This document shows positions 1 to 6,710 of a DNA stretch of 18,233 nucleotides, piece after piece. Below the pieces are notes generated by a model. That model was not told where the DNA came from. It searched no databases and saw only the letters and a program-made list of their open reading frames with translations. The position numbers and the translations under genes are program-made. Location: positions 1 through 18,233 of the forward strand of contig DXZN01000044.1 of NCBI GenBank assembly GCA_019419645.1, in the 5' to 3' direction. This DNA is from Collinsella sp. (lineage in GTDB: Bacteria; Actinomycetota; Coriobacteriia; Coriobacteriales; Coriobacteriaceae). The first letter of the stretch is position 1. Each line of letters opens with the position of its first letter.

Positions 1-315
1 GCGAACCTCGTGGCCAACGCCGCCGAGCACGCGCGCTCGCGCGTGGCGGTCTCCTGCGACGTCGCGGGCGGGCACCTCGTCATCGAGGTTGCCGACGACG
101 GACCGGGCTTTTCTCCCGCCGCCCTCGAACGCGGCTGCGAGCGCCTCTTCACAGACGACTCCTCCCGCTCCTCGCGTGACGAAGGCCGCCACTACGGGCT
201 CGGCCTCCACGTCGCCTCCGAGGCCGCGAGCGCCCACGGGGGATCCGTCTCGCTCGCCAACGGCCCCTCGGGCGGTGCGGTGGCCACCATCGCGGTCCCC
301 CTGTGCGGGATCTGA
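1..315 (+). CDS. Sensor histidine kinase, C-terminal ATPase domain (5' truncated)
   Basis: Only the last 104 codons are present; the gene runs off the left edge and is open in frame from base 1. The visible part is a GHKL/HATPase_c domain. The N box is at the very start (NLVANAAEH), the G1 box is DDGPGF (about residues 30-35) and the G2 box is GLGLHVA (about 66-72). The closing strand, GGAVATIAVPL, is typical of two-component kinases. The ATPase domain binds ATP to autophosphorylate a histidine that would lie upstream, outside the window. Membrane or sensor regions and the partner response regulator cannot be seen. The gene is convergent with everything else here, so it belongs to a separate transcription unit. 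Assignment to the HATPase fold is firm; the signal it senses is unknown. Confidence 0.88.
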   Translation, partial: ANLVANAAEHARSRVAVSCDVAGGHLVIEVADDGPGFSPAALERGCERLFTDDSSRSSRDEGRHYGLGLHVASEAASAHGGSVSLANGPSGGAVATIAVPLCGI

Positions 316-423
316 CGATTTCCTCGATGTCTACCTCGACTGCGATATGTCGCTCGCCGAGGCCGCGACGAGATGGTGTTGCGTCTGCCCCGTTTGGTGC
401 TTCTAGCTCAAATTTGATCTGAT

Positions 424-455
424 GTAAGGCCCGTGCAATCCTGCATGGGCCTTAC
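424..455 (+). terminator. Probable intrinsic terminator after the histidine kinase gene
   Basis: Bases 424-437 pair with 442-455 to form a 14-bp stem (one G-T wobble) around a four-base loop (ATCC). A short TTTT run follows at 456-459. It lies about 110 bases after the kinase stop codon. The U-run is short, but the stem is strong, and its symmetry would let it act on transcripts from either side of this convergent region. It is identified from the sequence alone. Confidence 0.6.
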
Positions 456-652
456 TTTTGGCAATTGCTCGACCGATTCGTGGCTTGAAACACAAATTAT
501 CGAGTTAAGGAGAAATGGGGTCATACAGCAGCTCTCAGAGCGCTTGCCGCACTCCCCCGCCATTACCTCTGCGGCGTCCTCGTATAGAGCCCATACCGTT
601 TGGCATATCGTTGCAATCGCCCACTTGTCCACCGGTCAAGTGAACTACTGGA

Positions 653-801
653 ATAAATACAGCGACACGCTTGTCCGTTACAGTCGCTATATCTGTGTAA
701 ATCGCCGCGATAAATACAGCCTGTACTCGGCTGTATACCAACTACGCGTATGTAGATTCATATCGCGTTAATAAATCGGCTCAAGCGCGTGCAAAACGCG
801 C
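653..801. repeat. Cluster of inverted repeats sharing TACAG and CGCG half-sites
   Basis: Five dyads can be read directly. (1) 657-666 with 683-692, 9 of 10 pairs, loop 16. (2) TTACAG at 678-683 with CTGTGTAA at 693-700, with a one-base bulge. (3) ATACAGCC at 714-721 with GGCTGTAT at 729-736, perfect, loop 7. (4) ACGCGTATG at 744-752 with 759-768, with a one-base bulge. (5) GCGCGT at 785-790 with ACGCGC at 796-801, perfect, loop 5. The 11-mer ATAAATACAGC also occurs as a direct repeat at 653-663 and 710-720, 57 bases apart. No U-run follows any stem, so they do not look like ordinary terminators. Their role is unknown. Confidence 0.5.
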
Positions 802-850
802 AAGTAACCGCAAAAGGCGATTATCGCTCAGGTAGATTTTTGGCACCCCG

Positions 851-880
851 TTGCTTAATCAAAATTAAGCAATTGCTTAA
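851..880. repeat. Triple TTGCTTAA palindrome
   Basis: TTGCTTAAT at 851-859 is exactly complementary to ATTAAGCAA at 864-872. A 16-base perfect palindrome (TTAAGCAATTGCTTAA) occupies 865-880, sharing the middle arm. The same eight-base word therefore occurs three times in alternating orientation within 30 bases. It directly follows (on the minus strand) the U-run of the tRNA terminator. It may be a second weak hairpin backing up that terminator, or a protein-binding site. Confidence 0.45.
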
Positions 881-883
881 AAC

Positions 884-913
884 AAAAAAGGTCAGGCACT
901 AGATGCCTGACCT
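884..913 (-). terminator. Rho-independent terminator of the tRNA-Pro unit
   Basis: Bases 889-898 and 904-913 form a perfect 10-bp stem (AGGTCAGGCA and its complement) with a five-base loop. On the minus strand the stem is followed by six T residues (884-889) and then a further T-rich stretch. It starts about 10 bases after the tRNA 3' end. This is a textbook intrinsic terminator, and it also marks the likely end of any read-through transcript from coaBC. Confidence 0.9.
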
Positions 914-922
914 GCAAACTTC

Positions 923-999
<77 letters not shown>

Positions 1000-1038
1000 A
1001 AGCTTTTGTTTGTTGCTCTGCTCTCGCTCGCAACAGGG

Positions 1039-1071
1039 AGTATATTAACCCGAAACTTTAGACTTGTGCAA
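1039..1071 (-). promoter_or_regulatory. Candidate promoter for tRNA-Pro
   Basis: On the minus strand, TTGCAC (1066-1071) could serve as a -35 element and TAATAT (1042-1047) as a -10 element with an 18-base spacer. The overlapping TATACT (1039-1044) is a better -10 match but would sit too far from that -35. Transcription would begin about 35 bases before the mature tRNA. It lies just after the coaBC stop codon. It is a consensus match only. Confidence 0.45.
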
Positions 1072-1079
1072 GAACTTTT

Positions 1080-2294
1080 TTATAAATTTTGAAGCAAGTC
1101 CAAAATTGTATCTGCGAGCTGGGGTTTTGTTAGAACGGGAAGTTCTTTCGTACCCGTTGTGCTCACAATCCAGGCCTTGTTGGTATCGGTTCCAAAGCCC
1201 GAATCGGCGCGTGAGACATCGTTGGCGATAATGGCATCGCAGCCTTTGCGTGCCAATTTGCGCTCGGCGTACTTGACGACGTTATCGGTCTCGGCAGCAA
1301 ATCCGATTACGAGGCGATCGCCCTTTTGGCGTGAGAGTTCGGCCAAGATGTCAACGGTCTCGACGAGCTCGATTCGATCCAGGCGCTCGTTGGCCTTTTT
1401 GAGCTTATGGTCCGCCGGGGCCGCCGGCGTGTAGTCGGCGACGGCGGCGGCGCAAATGGCAGCGTCGGCCGTCTGGAAGGCGCTCAGCGCCGCCTGCAGC
1501 ATCTCTGCGGCGGTCTGCACGCTTACGCACGCCACGCCGCGGGGAACATCGAGCGATGTCGGTCCCAGCACGAGCGTGACCTCGGCACCGCGGCGAGCGG
1601 CCTTCCCCGCCAGGGCGATGCCCATCTTGCCCGACGATCGGTTTCCAATAAAACGCACGGGGTCGATCGGTTCGTGCGTAGGACCGGCAGTGATGACGAT
1701 GCGCTTGCCCGCCAGGTCTTGCGGCACGGGATTGAGCACCTCGCAGATGGCTTCGACGATGTCCTCGGGCTCGCTCATGCGCCCCGTGTCCACGTCGCCG
1801 CAAGCAAGGTAGCCACTACCGGGCCCAACCACGTGCACCCCGCGGTCGCGCAGCGTGGCCATATTGGCCTGGGTTGCCGGCGCCTTCCACATGCCATTGT
1901 TCATGGCCGGCGCGATCACAATGGGTCGCGGCGTGGCGAGTAGCGTCGTAGAAATCAGGTCATCGGCAATGCCGTTGGCCATCTTGGCGATGATATTGGC
2001 CGTCGCGGGCGCCACGACCACCAGATCGGGCTCCTGCGCCAGCGAAATGTGGTGGATGGGGTCGGAAGGATCGTCGAATAGCCCAACCGCGACCGGCTCG
2101 TTGGTGAGCGCGCGGAAGGTAAGCGGCCCCACAAACTCCGTGGCATGCTCGCTCATAACGACTTTGACACGTGCGCCGCGCTTTTGCAGCAGGCGCACGA
2201 TATTGCACGACTTATAGGCGGCGATCCCGCCGGTAATGCCCAGCAGGATCGTTTTTCCCTCAAGTTGCATTGAATTGTTGGATGCCGCCGTCAT
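1080..2294 (-). CDS. coaBC: Bifunctional phosphopantothenoylcysteine decarboxylase / phosphopantothenate-cysteine ligase
   Basis: CoaBC catalyses two consecutive cytoplasmic steps of coenzyme A synthesis: ligation of 4'-phosphopantothenate to cysteine, then FMN-dependent decarboxylation to 4'-phosphopantetheine. The 404-residue length is normal. The N-terminal CoaC half shows the flavin-binding start GITGGIAAYK (19-28), catalytic His82 in HHISLA, the PAMN motif (129-132) and the ACGDVDTGRM loop with Cys165. The CoaB half shows ITAGPTHEPID (201-211), the GNRSSGKMG dimerisation and substrate motif (217-225), AAAVADYTP (282-290), KLKK (297-300) and GFAAET (331-336). The chosen ATG has AAGGAAG upstream, overlapping the previous gene's end; the next Met (residue 9) has no Shine-Dalgarno site. 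It is the last protein gene of the minus-strand string, and no terminator separates it from the tRNA. Confidence 0.97.
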   Translation of the reverse strand: MTAASNNSMQLEGKTILLGITGGIAAYKSCNIVRLLQKRGARVKVVMSEHATEFVGPLTFRALTNEPVAVGLFDDPSDPIHHISLAQEPDLVVVAPATANIIAKMANGIADDLISTTLLATPRPIVIAPAMNNGMWKAPATQANMATLRDRGVHVVGPGSGYLACGDVDTGRMSEPEDIVEAICEVLNPVPQDLAGKRIVITAGPTHEPIDPVRFIGNRSSGKMGIALAGKAARRGAEVTLVLGPTSLDVPRGVACVSVQTAAEMLQAALSAFQTADAAICAAAVADYTPAAPADHKLKKANERLDRIELVETVDILAELSRQKGDRLVIGFAAETDNVVKYAERKLARKGCDAIIANDVSRADSGFGTDTNKAWIVSTTGTKELPVLTKPQLADTILDLLQNL

Positions 2295-2296
2295 CG

Positions 2297-3016
2297 CTAG
2301 GCTTCCTTACTCGGGAGCACCAGGAGGCGGTGGCAGTACGGACAGTGCGTAATCTCGCTACCGTCGTGGTTGAGGTCGCTCATGGACGATGCCTGCAGCG
2401 CGGTGTGGCAGACCGTGGGGATGTTGCCCTGGATGGTCTCGACGGCCAAGCCGCGGAACTGCTTGAGCAGACGCTCGTAGTCGCTGAGCACGTCGGTGGG
2501 CAGCGTAGCGGCCAGCGCGGTGCGCTCCTTGGTGGCGGCATCGATCTGGGCCTGGAGGTCGGCTGCCTTGGCGCGGGCGGCCTTGGTGTCGGCCTTCACG
2601 CCCTCCTCGAACTTGGCGATGATTGCCTGTGCGCGAGCCTCGCGGTCGAGCGCCTCCTTGTGGGCGACTACGACGTCCTTGCGGGTGTGCTCGATCTTGT
2701 CCAGGCGCTTGGCCAGGGTGGCGAGCTCGTTCTCCAGGTCCTGAACCTCGCGATAGTCAGAGCCGTCGACGTGGCGCTTCTTAGCGGCCTCAATGGCGTT
2801 ATTGGTCTGGATCTCGGTGGTGTTGAGATCGTCGAGCTCAATATCCAGGTCCTTGCGCTGAGCGTAGAGCTTGGTCATTTCGGCCTTGAGCTTTACATAG
2901 GTCTTGCGCTTGGAAGCGAGCTCCTTGAGCTCCGGCATATTGGCAAGTTCGCTCTTGTTGCGGGCGAGCTCCAAATCGATCTGTTGCAGCTTGAGTAGCG
3001 TAGCGCCGGCGCTCAT
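2297..3016 (-). CDS. Coiled-coil protein with C-terminal zinc ribbon (COG1579/DUF164 type)
   Basis: The protein has 239 residues. Residues about 10-170 are a long charged, heptad-rich coiled coil. The C-terminus is a short zinc-ribbon-like region with Cys203 and CPYC (225-228). This is the architecture of the family containing M. tuberculosis Rv2229c and chlamydial CT398, which in actinobacteria commonly sits beside a Nif3-like gene, as here. Its molecular role is not settled; a scaffold or adaptor is plausible. The first cysteine knuckle is incomplete: family members usually have C-x2-C, but here the sequence reads PTVCHTAL. The start was chosen at 3016 because its ATG overlaps the upstream stop (ATGA) and is preceded by AAGGAGAG at 5 bases. 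The longer frame to 3052 would run into the Nif3-like gene. Confidence 0.88.
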   Translation of the reverse strand: MSAGATLLKLQQIDLELARNKSELANMPELKELASKRKTYVKLKAEMTKLYAQRKDLDIELDDLNTTEIQTNNAIEAAKKRHVDGSDYREVQDLENELATLAKRLDKIEHTRKDVVVAHKEALDREARAQAIIAKFEEGVKADTKAARAKAADLQAQIDAATKERTALAATLPTDVLSDYERLLKQFRGLAVETIQGNIPTVCHTALQASSMSDLNHDGSEITHCPYCHRLLVLPSKEA

Positions 3017-3822
3017 AAGTTCTCTCCTTTTGTCACAGTCCACCATTGGCAAGGGTTCAGTATTTTAATCGCATGACGGGGGTCGACCCCGGCGTCAACT
3101 GCAGAGTTCATCAATATATCAACGAACGGCTCCTCGGAGCGGTCGTGGCCGAGCAAGATCACCGACAGCCCGCGCAAGGCAAGGTCTTGCGCCACGTGGT
3201 AGCCCGCCTCGCCCGTCACGACAACATCTGCGCCCGCGGCGATGGCGAGCTCTCCGAAGTCGCCCAGGGAGCCGCCCAAAATGGCGACGGTGCGGCACGG
3301 GCGATCAGCTTTGCCCCACACACGCGGGTCGCTGCCAAAGGCCGTGGCAGCACGGGTGGCAAGATCGCGCAGCGTGCACGGGTCGTTGAGCGTTGCAAGT
3401 GCGCCCAGGCCGGTGGCCTCGGGGTCGTCCACGTGCTCCAGTGAGCTCACGGGTGCGGCACCCAGCAGCTTGCTCAGGCAGACACGGGCTTCGTGCGAGC
3501 GGTCCAGGTTGGTGTGGAGCGAGATAATGCTCACCCCGCAGCGGGCAGCCTCGTAGAGGGCCGCACTGCACTGGGGTCGTGTGGCATCCGCCGGACAAAA
3601 GGCCTCGGGTGCCTTGATGTATATGGGATGATGCGTCAGCAGCACGTTGGCGCTTGCTTCTTGGGCGCGGCGAACATTAGCCTCAGTCGCATCGAGTGCG
3701 CAGGCAACGCCGGTGATCTCCGCGGCCGGATCGCCAACGGAGAGTCCTACGTGGTCCCAGGGCTCGGTGTCCGTCTTGGGATAGCGTGCCAGTAGCGCGC
3801 GCTCGAGCTCGGCGACGATCAT
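3013..3822 (-). CDS. Nif3-like dinuclear metal centre hexameric protein
   Basis: This 269-residue protein belongs to the NIF3/YqfO/YbgI family (often called 'GTP cyclohydrolase I type 2', a label of uncertain physiological meaning). These proteins form toroidal hexamers holding two metal ions per subunit. Metal ligands are visible: His64-His65 in LTHHPIY, His103 and Asp107 in LHTNLD, and His226 and Glu230 in GHDRSE near the C-terminus. The family's GGSLGDFG turn (183-190) and VTGEAGYH (202-209) are also present. There is no inserted CutA-like middle domain, so this is the short form. It overlaps the cysteine desulfurase before it and the zinc-ribbon gene after it by 4 bases each (ATGA), so all three are probably co-translated. 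The biochemical substrate is unknown. Confidence 0.92.
   Translation of the reverse strand: MIVAELERALLARYPKTDTEPWDHVGLSVGDPAAEITGVACALDATEANVRRAQEASANVLLTHHPIYIKAPEAFCPADATRPQCSAALYEAARCGVSIISLHTNLDRSHEARVCLSKLLGAAPVSSLEHVDDPEATGLGALATLNDPCTLRDLATRAATAFGSDPRVWGKADRPCRTVAILGGSLGDFGELAIAAGADVVVTGEAGYHVAQDLALRGLSVILLGHDRSEEPFVDILMNSAVDAGVDPRHAIKILNPCQWWTVTKGENL
3022..3029 (-). promoter_or_regulatory. Ribosome-binding site deciding the zinc-ribbon gene start
   Basis: AAGGAGAG on the minus strand lies 5 bases before the ATG at 3016 and inside the end of the Nif3-like gene. It favours the 3016 start over the upstream in-frame ATG at 3052 and indicates translational coupling. Confidence 0.75.
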
Positions 3823-4997
3823 GCGGCACCTGCGATCGAGAGCAGCGTCTGGGCAAACTCGTCCAGATCGTCCGGATTCACGCGGTCGTCAAAGGAAATG
3901 CGCAGTGCACCTAGTGCCTGCTCGCGACCAATGCCCATGGCGCTGAGCACATGGCTCGGGTCCATGCTGCCGCTCGAGCACGCCGAGCCGGCCGAAACCT
4001 CAAAGCCGGCGGCGTCGAGCTTGATGATGAGTTCCTCTGAGTCCATGCCGTCAATGTAGATCGATAACATGCCGGGCAGACGGTCGGCTTGCGCGTAGTC
4101 ACCCATGGTGGCGTGAATGCGCGGATGGGCCGTAAGCGTGGCGTAGAGCTTGTCGGAAAGGGCTTGCAGCTTCGCGCGCTCCTGAGCCACATGGGGCGTC
4201 AGAGACGAGGCGGCAGCGGCAAAGGCGAGCTGCGTGCGCAGGTCTTGCGTGCCGGCACGACGACCGGCCTCCTGTCCGCCGCCGAAGATGCGCGGGCGCA
4301 GCGGCGTGCGGCTCTTAAGGTAGAGTGCGCCAGATGCCACGGGACCGCCAATCTTGTGGGCTGCGACGGACATGGCGTCGACGCCCAGCTCGGTGACATC
4401 GAGTGGAATATGCAAGTAGCCCTGGATGGCATCGGTGTGGAACAGGGCACCTGCGGTGTGCGCAGCTGCGGCAAGCTCGCGGATGGGCTGCACCACGCCG
4501 GTTTCGTTGTTGGCGACCATAATGCTCACGAGCGCCACGTCGTCGCCTAGCAGCTCGACAAGCGTGGCAGGCTCAACGTAGCCCGCGCGGCAGGGCTGCA
4601 CCAGGTCGACGGTAAAGCCGGCGGCACGCAGCAGCGGCAGGTTGTCCAGAATCGAATCGTGCTCGATGGCCGAAACGATTACGCGACCGCGCTTGCGATC
4701 GCGCTGACGAGCGCCCTCGGCAAGACCGAGCAGCGCCAGCTGGTTGGCTTCGGTGCCGCCGTTGGTCAGTACAATCTCGGACGGGCGGACGTGCGCGCCA
4801 AAGCTGCGGGCGATCTCGCGACGTGCAACCTCCAGACGCGCGGCAGCCTTGCGGCCGAGCGAATGCAGCGAGTTGGGGTTGACGCCGGCAAGCTCGCTGT
4901 CGTCGTACTCGCGCTGCGCAAGGAGCGCCTCGGCGCGCATTGGCGTCGAGGCGGCATAGTCAAGATTCACGGGTATGCGGTTTTGACCTGCGGTCAT
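3819..4997 (-). CDS. Cysteine desulfurase (NifS/IscS family)
   Basis: A PLP enzyme of 392 residues that takes sulfur from L-cysteine as a persulfide for Fe-S clusters or thio-modified tRNA, releasing alanine. Diagnostic features are YAASTP (14-19), NGGTEAN (79-85), active-site His113 in AIEHDS, NNETGVVQPI (163-172), the PLP lysine Lys215 in AAHKIGGP, GGGQEAGRRAGT (239-250), and the catalytic Cys340 in the SAGSACSSG loop. The start ATG follows AGGAGG at 11 bases. No iscU/sufU-type scaffold or thiouridylase gene is adjacent, so the sulfur acceptor cannot be assigned. IspH and the radical-SAM protein in this same string need Fe-S clusters. The specific subtype (IscS, NifS, or a tRNA-dedicated form) is left open. 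Confidence 0.93.
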   Translation of the reverse strand: MTAGQNRIPVNLDYAASTPMRAEALLAQREYDDSELAGVNPNSLHSLGRKAAARLEVARREIARSFGAHVRPSEIVLTNGGTEANQLALLGLAEGARQRDRKRGRVIVSAIEHDSILDNLPLLRAAGFTVDLVQPCRAGYVEPATLVELLGDDVALVSIMVANNETGVVQPIRELAAAAHTAGALFHTDAIQGYLHIPLDVTELGVDAMSVAAHKIGGPVASGALYLKSRTPLRPRIFGGGQEAGRRAGTQDLRTQLAFAAAASSLTPHVAQERAKLQALSDKLYATLTAHPRIHATMGDYAQADRLPGMLSIYIDGMDSEELIIKLDAAGFEVSAGSACSSGSMDPSHVLSAMGIGREQALGALRISFDDRVNPDDLDEFAQTLLSIAGAA

Positions 4998-5003
4998 AAG
5001 GGT

Positions 5004-5675
5004 TTATGCCTCCTGTGCGGCCTCGTTGCCTAGCTTCTGCAGCAGCGCAACCTCGGCAGCGGGATCTTCGGACTTAAATACGGCGGAGCCGGCCACGAGC
5101 ACGTTGGCGCCGGCCTTGACGACCTCGGCGATGTTCTTGGAAGAGATACCGCCGTCGACCTCGATCAGGGGCGACACGCCGTGGCGCTCGCACATGGCCT
5201 TGAGCTCGTGAAGCTTTGCGATGGTGCCCGGGATAAAGCTCTGGCCGCCAAAGCCCGGGTTCACGCTCATGAGCAGCACCATATCGACGACGTCGATGAT
5301 GCTCTCGAGCACGCACACGGGGGTGGCGGGGTTGAGCACCACGCCGGCCTTGACGCCGCGCTGCTGCAGATGCGTGAGCGTGCGGTGCAGGTGCGTGGAA
5401 GCCTCGTAGTGCACGGTGATCATGTCGGCACCGGCGTCGGCGTACCAATCGACCGTCTCGTCGGGGTTCGTCACCATGAGGTGCGCGTCGACCGGTACAT
5501 CGGTGGAGCGCTTGACGGCCTTAAGGATGTCAACGCCAAAGGTGAGGTTGCCGGTAAAGTGACCGTCCATAACGTCGAAGTGCACGTAGTCGGCACCGGC
5601 GATCTTGTCGAGTTCGCCCTTGAGGTTGGCCATGTCGGCCGAAAGGACAGACGGAGCGATTTTGATGGAACCCAT
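5004..5675 (-). CDS. rpe: Ribulose-phosphate 3-epimerase
   Basis: A TIM-barrel enzyme of 223 residues that interconverts D-ribulose 5-phosphate and D-xylulose 5-phosphate in the non-oxidative pentose phosphate pathway. Family motifs occur in order: KIAPSVLSAD (5-14), VHFDVMDGHF (31-40) with metal ligand His33 and catalytic Asp35, DAHLMV (63-68) with His65, MSVNPGFGGQ (136-145), LIEVDGGIS (170-178) with catalytic Asp174, and the phosphate-binding VLVAGSAVF (192-200). Length and start are normal for the family. An AAAGG-type ribosome-binding site lies about 10 bases upstream. It sits 18 bases after gpsA and 6 before the cysteine desulfurase, within the same transcription unit. Confidence 0.97.
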   Translation of the reverse strand: MGSIKIAPSVLSADMANLKGELDKIAGADYVHFDVMDGHFTGNLTFGVDILKAVKRSTDVPVDAHLMVTNPDETVDWYADAGADMITVHYEASTHLHRTLTHLQQRGVKAGVVLNPATPVCVLESIIDVVDMVLLMSVNPGFGGQSFIPGTIAKLHELKAMCERHGVSPLIEVDGGISSKNIAEVVKAGANVLVAGSAVFKSEDPAAEVALLQKLGNEAAQEA

Positions 5676-5693
5676 GGTAGAAGCCTTTCTGCG

Positions 5694-6701
5694 CTAGTCG
5701 GTGAGTCCGTAGAACTCTTGAGAAGGGACGCGATCTGTGAGAATCTCGAGCGCCCTATCCAAAGTAACACCGTTGTAGAGCGTTTGCTCCACGGCAAAGG
5801 TGAGCGGAATGTCTACGCCCAGTGAACGGGCAAGCTCACTGACGCTGCGGGCCGCGACGGCGCCCTCGACCACCATATGCGTACGTGCCTGGTACTCGTC
5901 GAGCGAGATGCCGTGGGCAAACTCGTAGCCAAAGGTGCGGTTGCGCGAATGCTCGGAGGTGCAGGTGGCAATGAGGTCACCCATGCCGGCAAGACCCATG
6001 CAGGTCATGGCTTGACCGCCGCGGGCGTGCACCAGACGGCTGATCTCGGCCAGGCCGCGCGTCATGATAAGGGCAAGCGTGTTGTCGCCCGCACCAGAAC
6101 CGGCGGAAATGCCGCACACGATGGCGATGACATTTTTCATGGCGCCGCAAACCTCGACGCCGGTCATGTCCTGCGACAGGTAGATGCGGAAGGCCGTGGA
6201 TAGGAGCAGGTCCTTAAAGGTCTCCCCTACCTGTGGATCATTGCTGGCGATGACGGCGGCAGAAAGCCCGCCGCGGCAGATCTCCTCGGCATGGTTGGGG
6301 CCCGAGAGCGCCGCGACACGCGACTCGTTGCCGATCTCACTGGCGATTACCTCACTCATAAGCAGGCCGGATTCGGGCTCAATACCCTTGGTGAGGCAGA
6401 GTGCCGGGGTGTCGGCGGCGATGAAGGGTGCTGCCTGATGGCATACGCTGCGCAGGTGCGTGGAGGGCACGGCAAAGATGATGGCCTCGGCGCCGTCGAG
6501 CGCCTGCGACAGGTCCGTGGCGGCGACAACGTTGCCGGGCAGCTCGTAGTCCACCAGATACCGGGGATTGCGGTGCTCGGCATTGATGCCGGTGGCCGTC
6601 TGCTCGCTATGGGCCCACATGGTCACGCGCTCGGCTCGCTCGGCGGCGAGGCCGGCGACGGCGGTTCCCCAGGAGCCGGAGCCAATCAGCGCAACATTCA
6701 T
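5694..6701 (-). CDS. gpsA: NAD(P)-dependent glycerol-3-phosphate dehydrogenase
   Basis: GpsA reduces dihydroxyacetone phosphate to sn-glycerol 3-phosphate, the backbone for phospholipids. The 335 residues contain the Rossmann GSGSWG dinucleotide motif (7-12), AVPSTHLR (77-84), LTKGIEPES with Lys105, ALSGPNHAEEI (131-141), the catalytic Lys189 in GAMKN, GSGAGDNTLA (201-210), and the substrate-binding GLAGMGDL...SRNRTFG (236-258). The ATG follows GGAGAGAG. It is directly downstream of plsY (9-base gap), which uses its product, so the pair forms a functional unit for the first step of membrane lipid synthesis. Confidence 0.97.
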   Translation of the reverse strand: MNVALIGSGSWGTAVAGLAAERAERVTMWAHSEQTATGINAEHRNPRYLVDYELPGNVVAATDLSQALDGAEAIIFAVPSTHLRSVCHQAAPFIAADTPALCLTKGIEPESGLLMSEVIASEIGNESRVAALSGPNHAEEICRGGLSAAVIASNDPQVGETFKDLLLSTAFRIYLSQDMTGVEVCGAMKNVIAIVCGISAGSGAGDNTLALIMTRGLAEISRLVHARGGQAMTCMGLAGMGDLIATCTSEHSRNRTFGYEFAHGISLDEYQARTHMVVEGAVAARSVSELARSLGVDIPLTFAVEQTLYNGVTLDRALEILTDRVPSQEFYGLTD

Positions 6702-6710
6702 GACTCTCTC

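Larger units (their letters stand above)
316..888. other. Intergenic region without a convincing gene, A+T-richer and dyad-rich
   Basis: This stretch lies between the convergent histidine kinase and tRNA-Pro transcription units. Short open frames exist on both strands (for example 433-771 plus and 408-632 minus). They lack the G/C third-position bias of the surrounding genes, have no good ribosome-binding site, and resemble no family I know. From about 640 the sequence becomes A+T-richer and contains a series of inverted repeats. It sits immediately beyond the 3' end of a tRNA gene, a common landing place for integrative elements. I found no second copy of the tRNA 3' end in it and no integrase remnant. 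It could be a decayed element, a dispersed intergenic repeat, or a site for a DNA-binding protein. Confidence 0.6.

Noticed and set aside
313..417. Open continuation in frame after the histidine kinase stop codon, ending in EMVLRLPRLVL, which looks vaguely like a kinase C-terminus
   Set aside because: The kinase already has a complete closing strand before its TGA, so a recoded stop or frameshifted duplicate is not needed. The resemblance is short and probably chance.
433..771. 112-codon plus-strand frame in the intergenic region, and the 74-codon minus-strand frame at 408-632
   Set aside because: Both overlap the terminator hairpin or the dyad cluster, lack a ribosome-binding site and the local codon bias, and show no recognisable motif. 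They are kept only as part of the intergenic description.
851..880. CRISPR-like repeat (three TTGCTTAA copies)
   Set aside because: The copies alternate in orientation, are only eight bases long and have no regular spacers or cas genes nearby.
2270..2998. Plus-strand frame of 242 codons rich in Leu, Val and Gly
   Set aside because: It is the exact antisense of the coiled-coil protein gene; Leu-rich composition arises from reading Lys/Glu heptad codons on the opposite strand.
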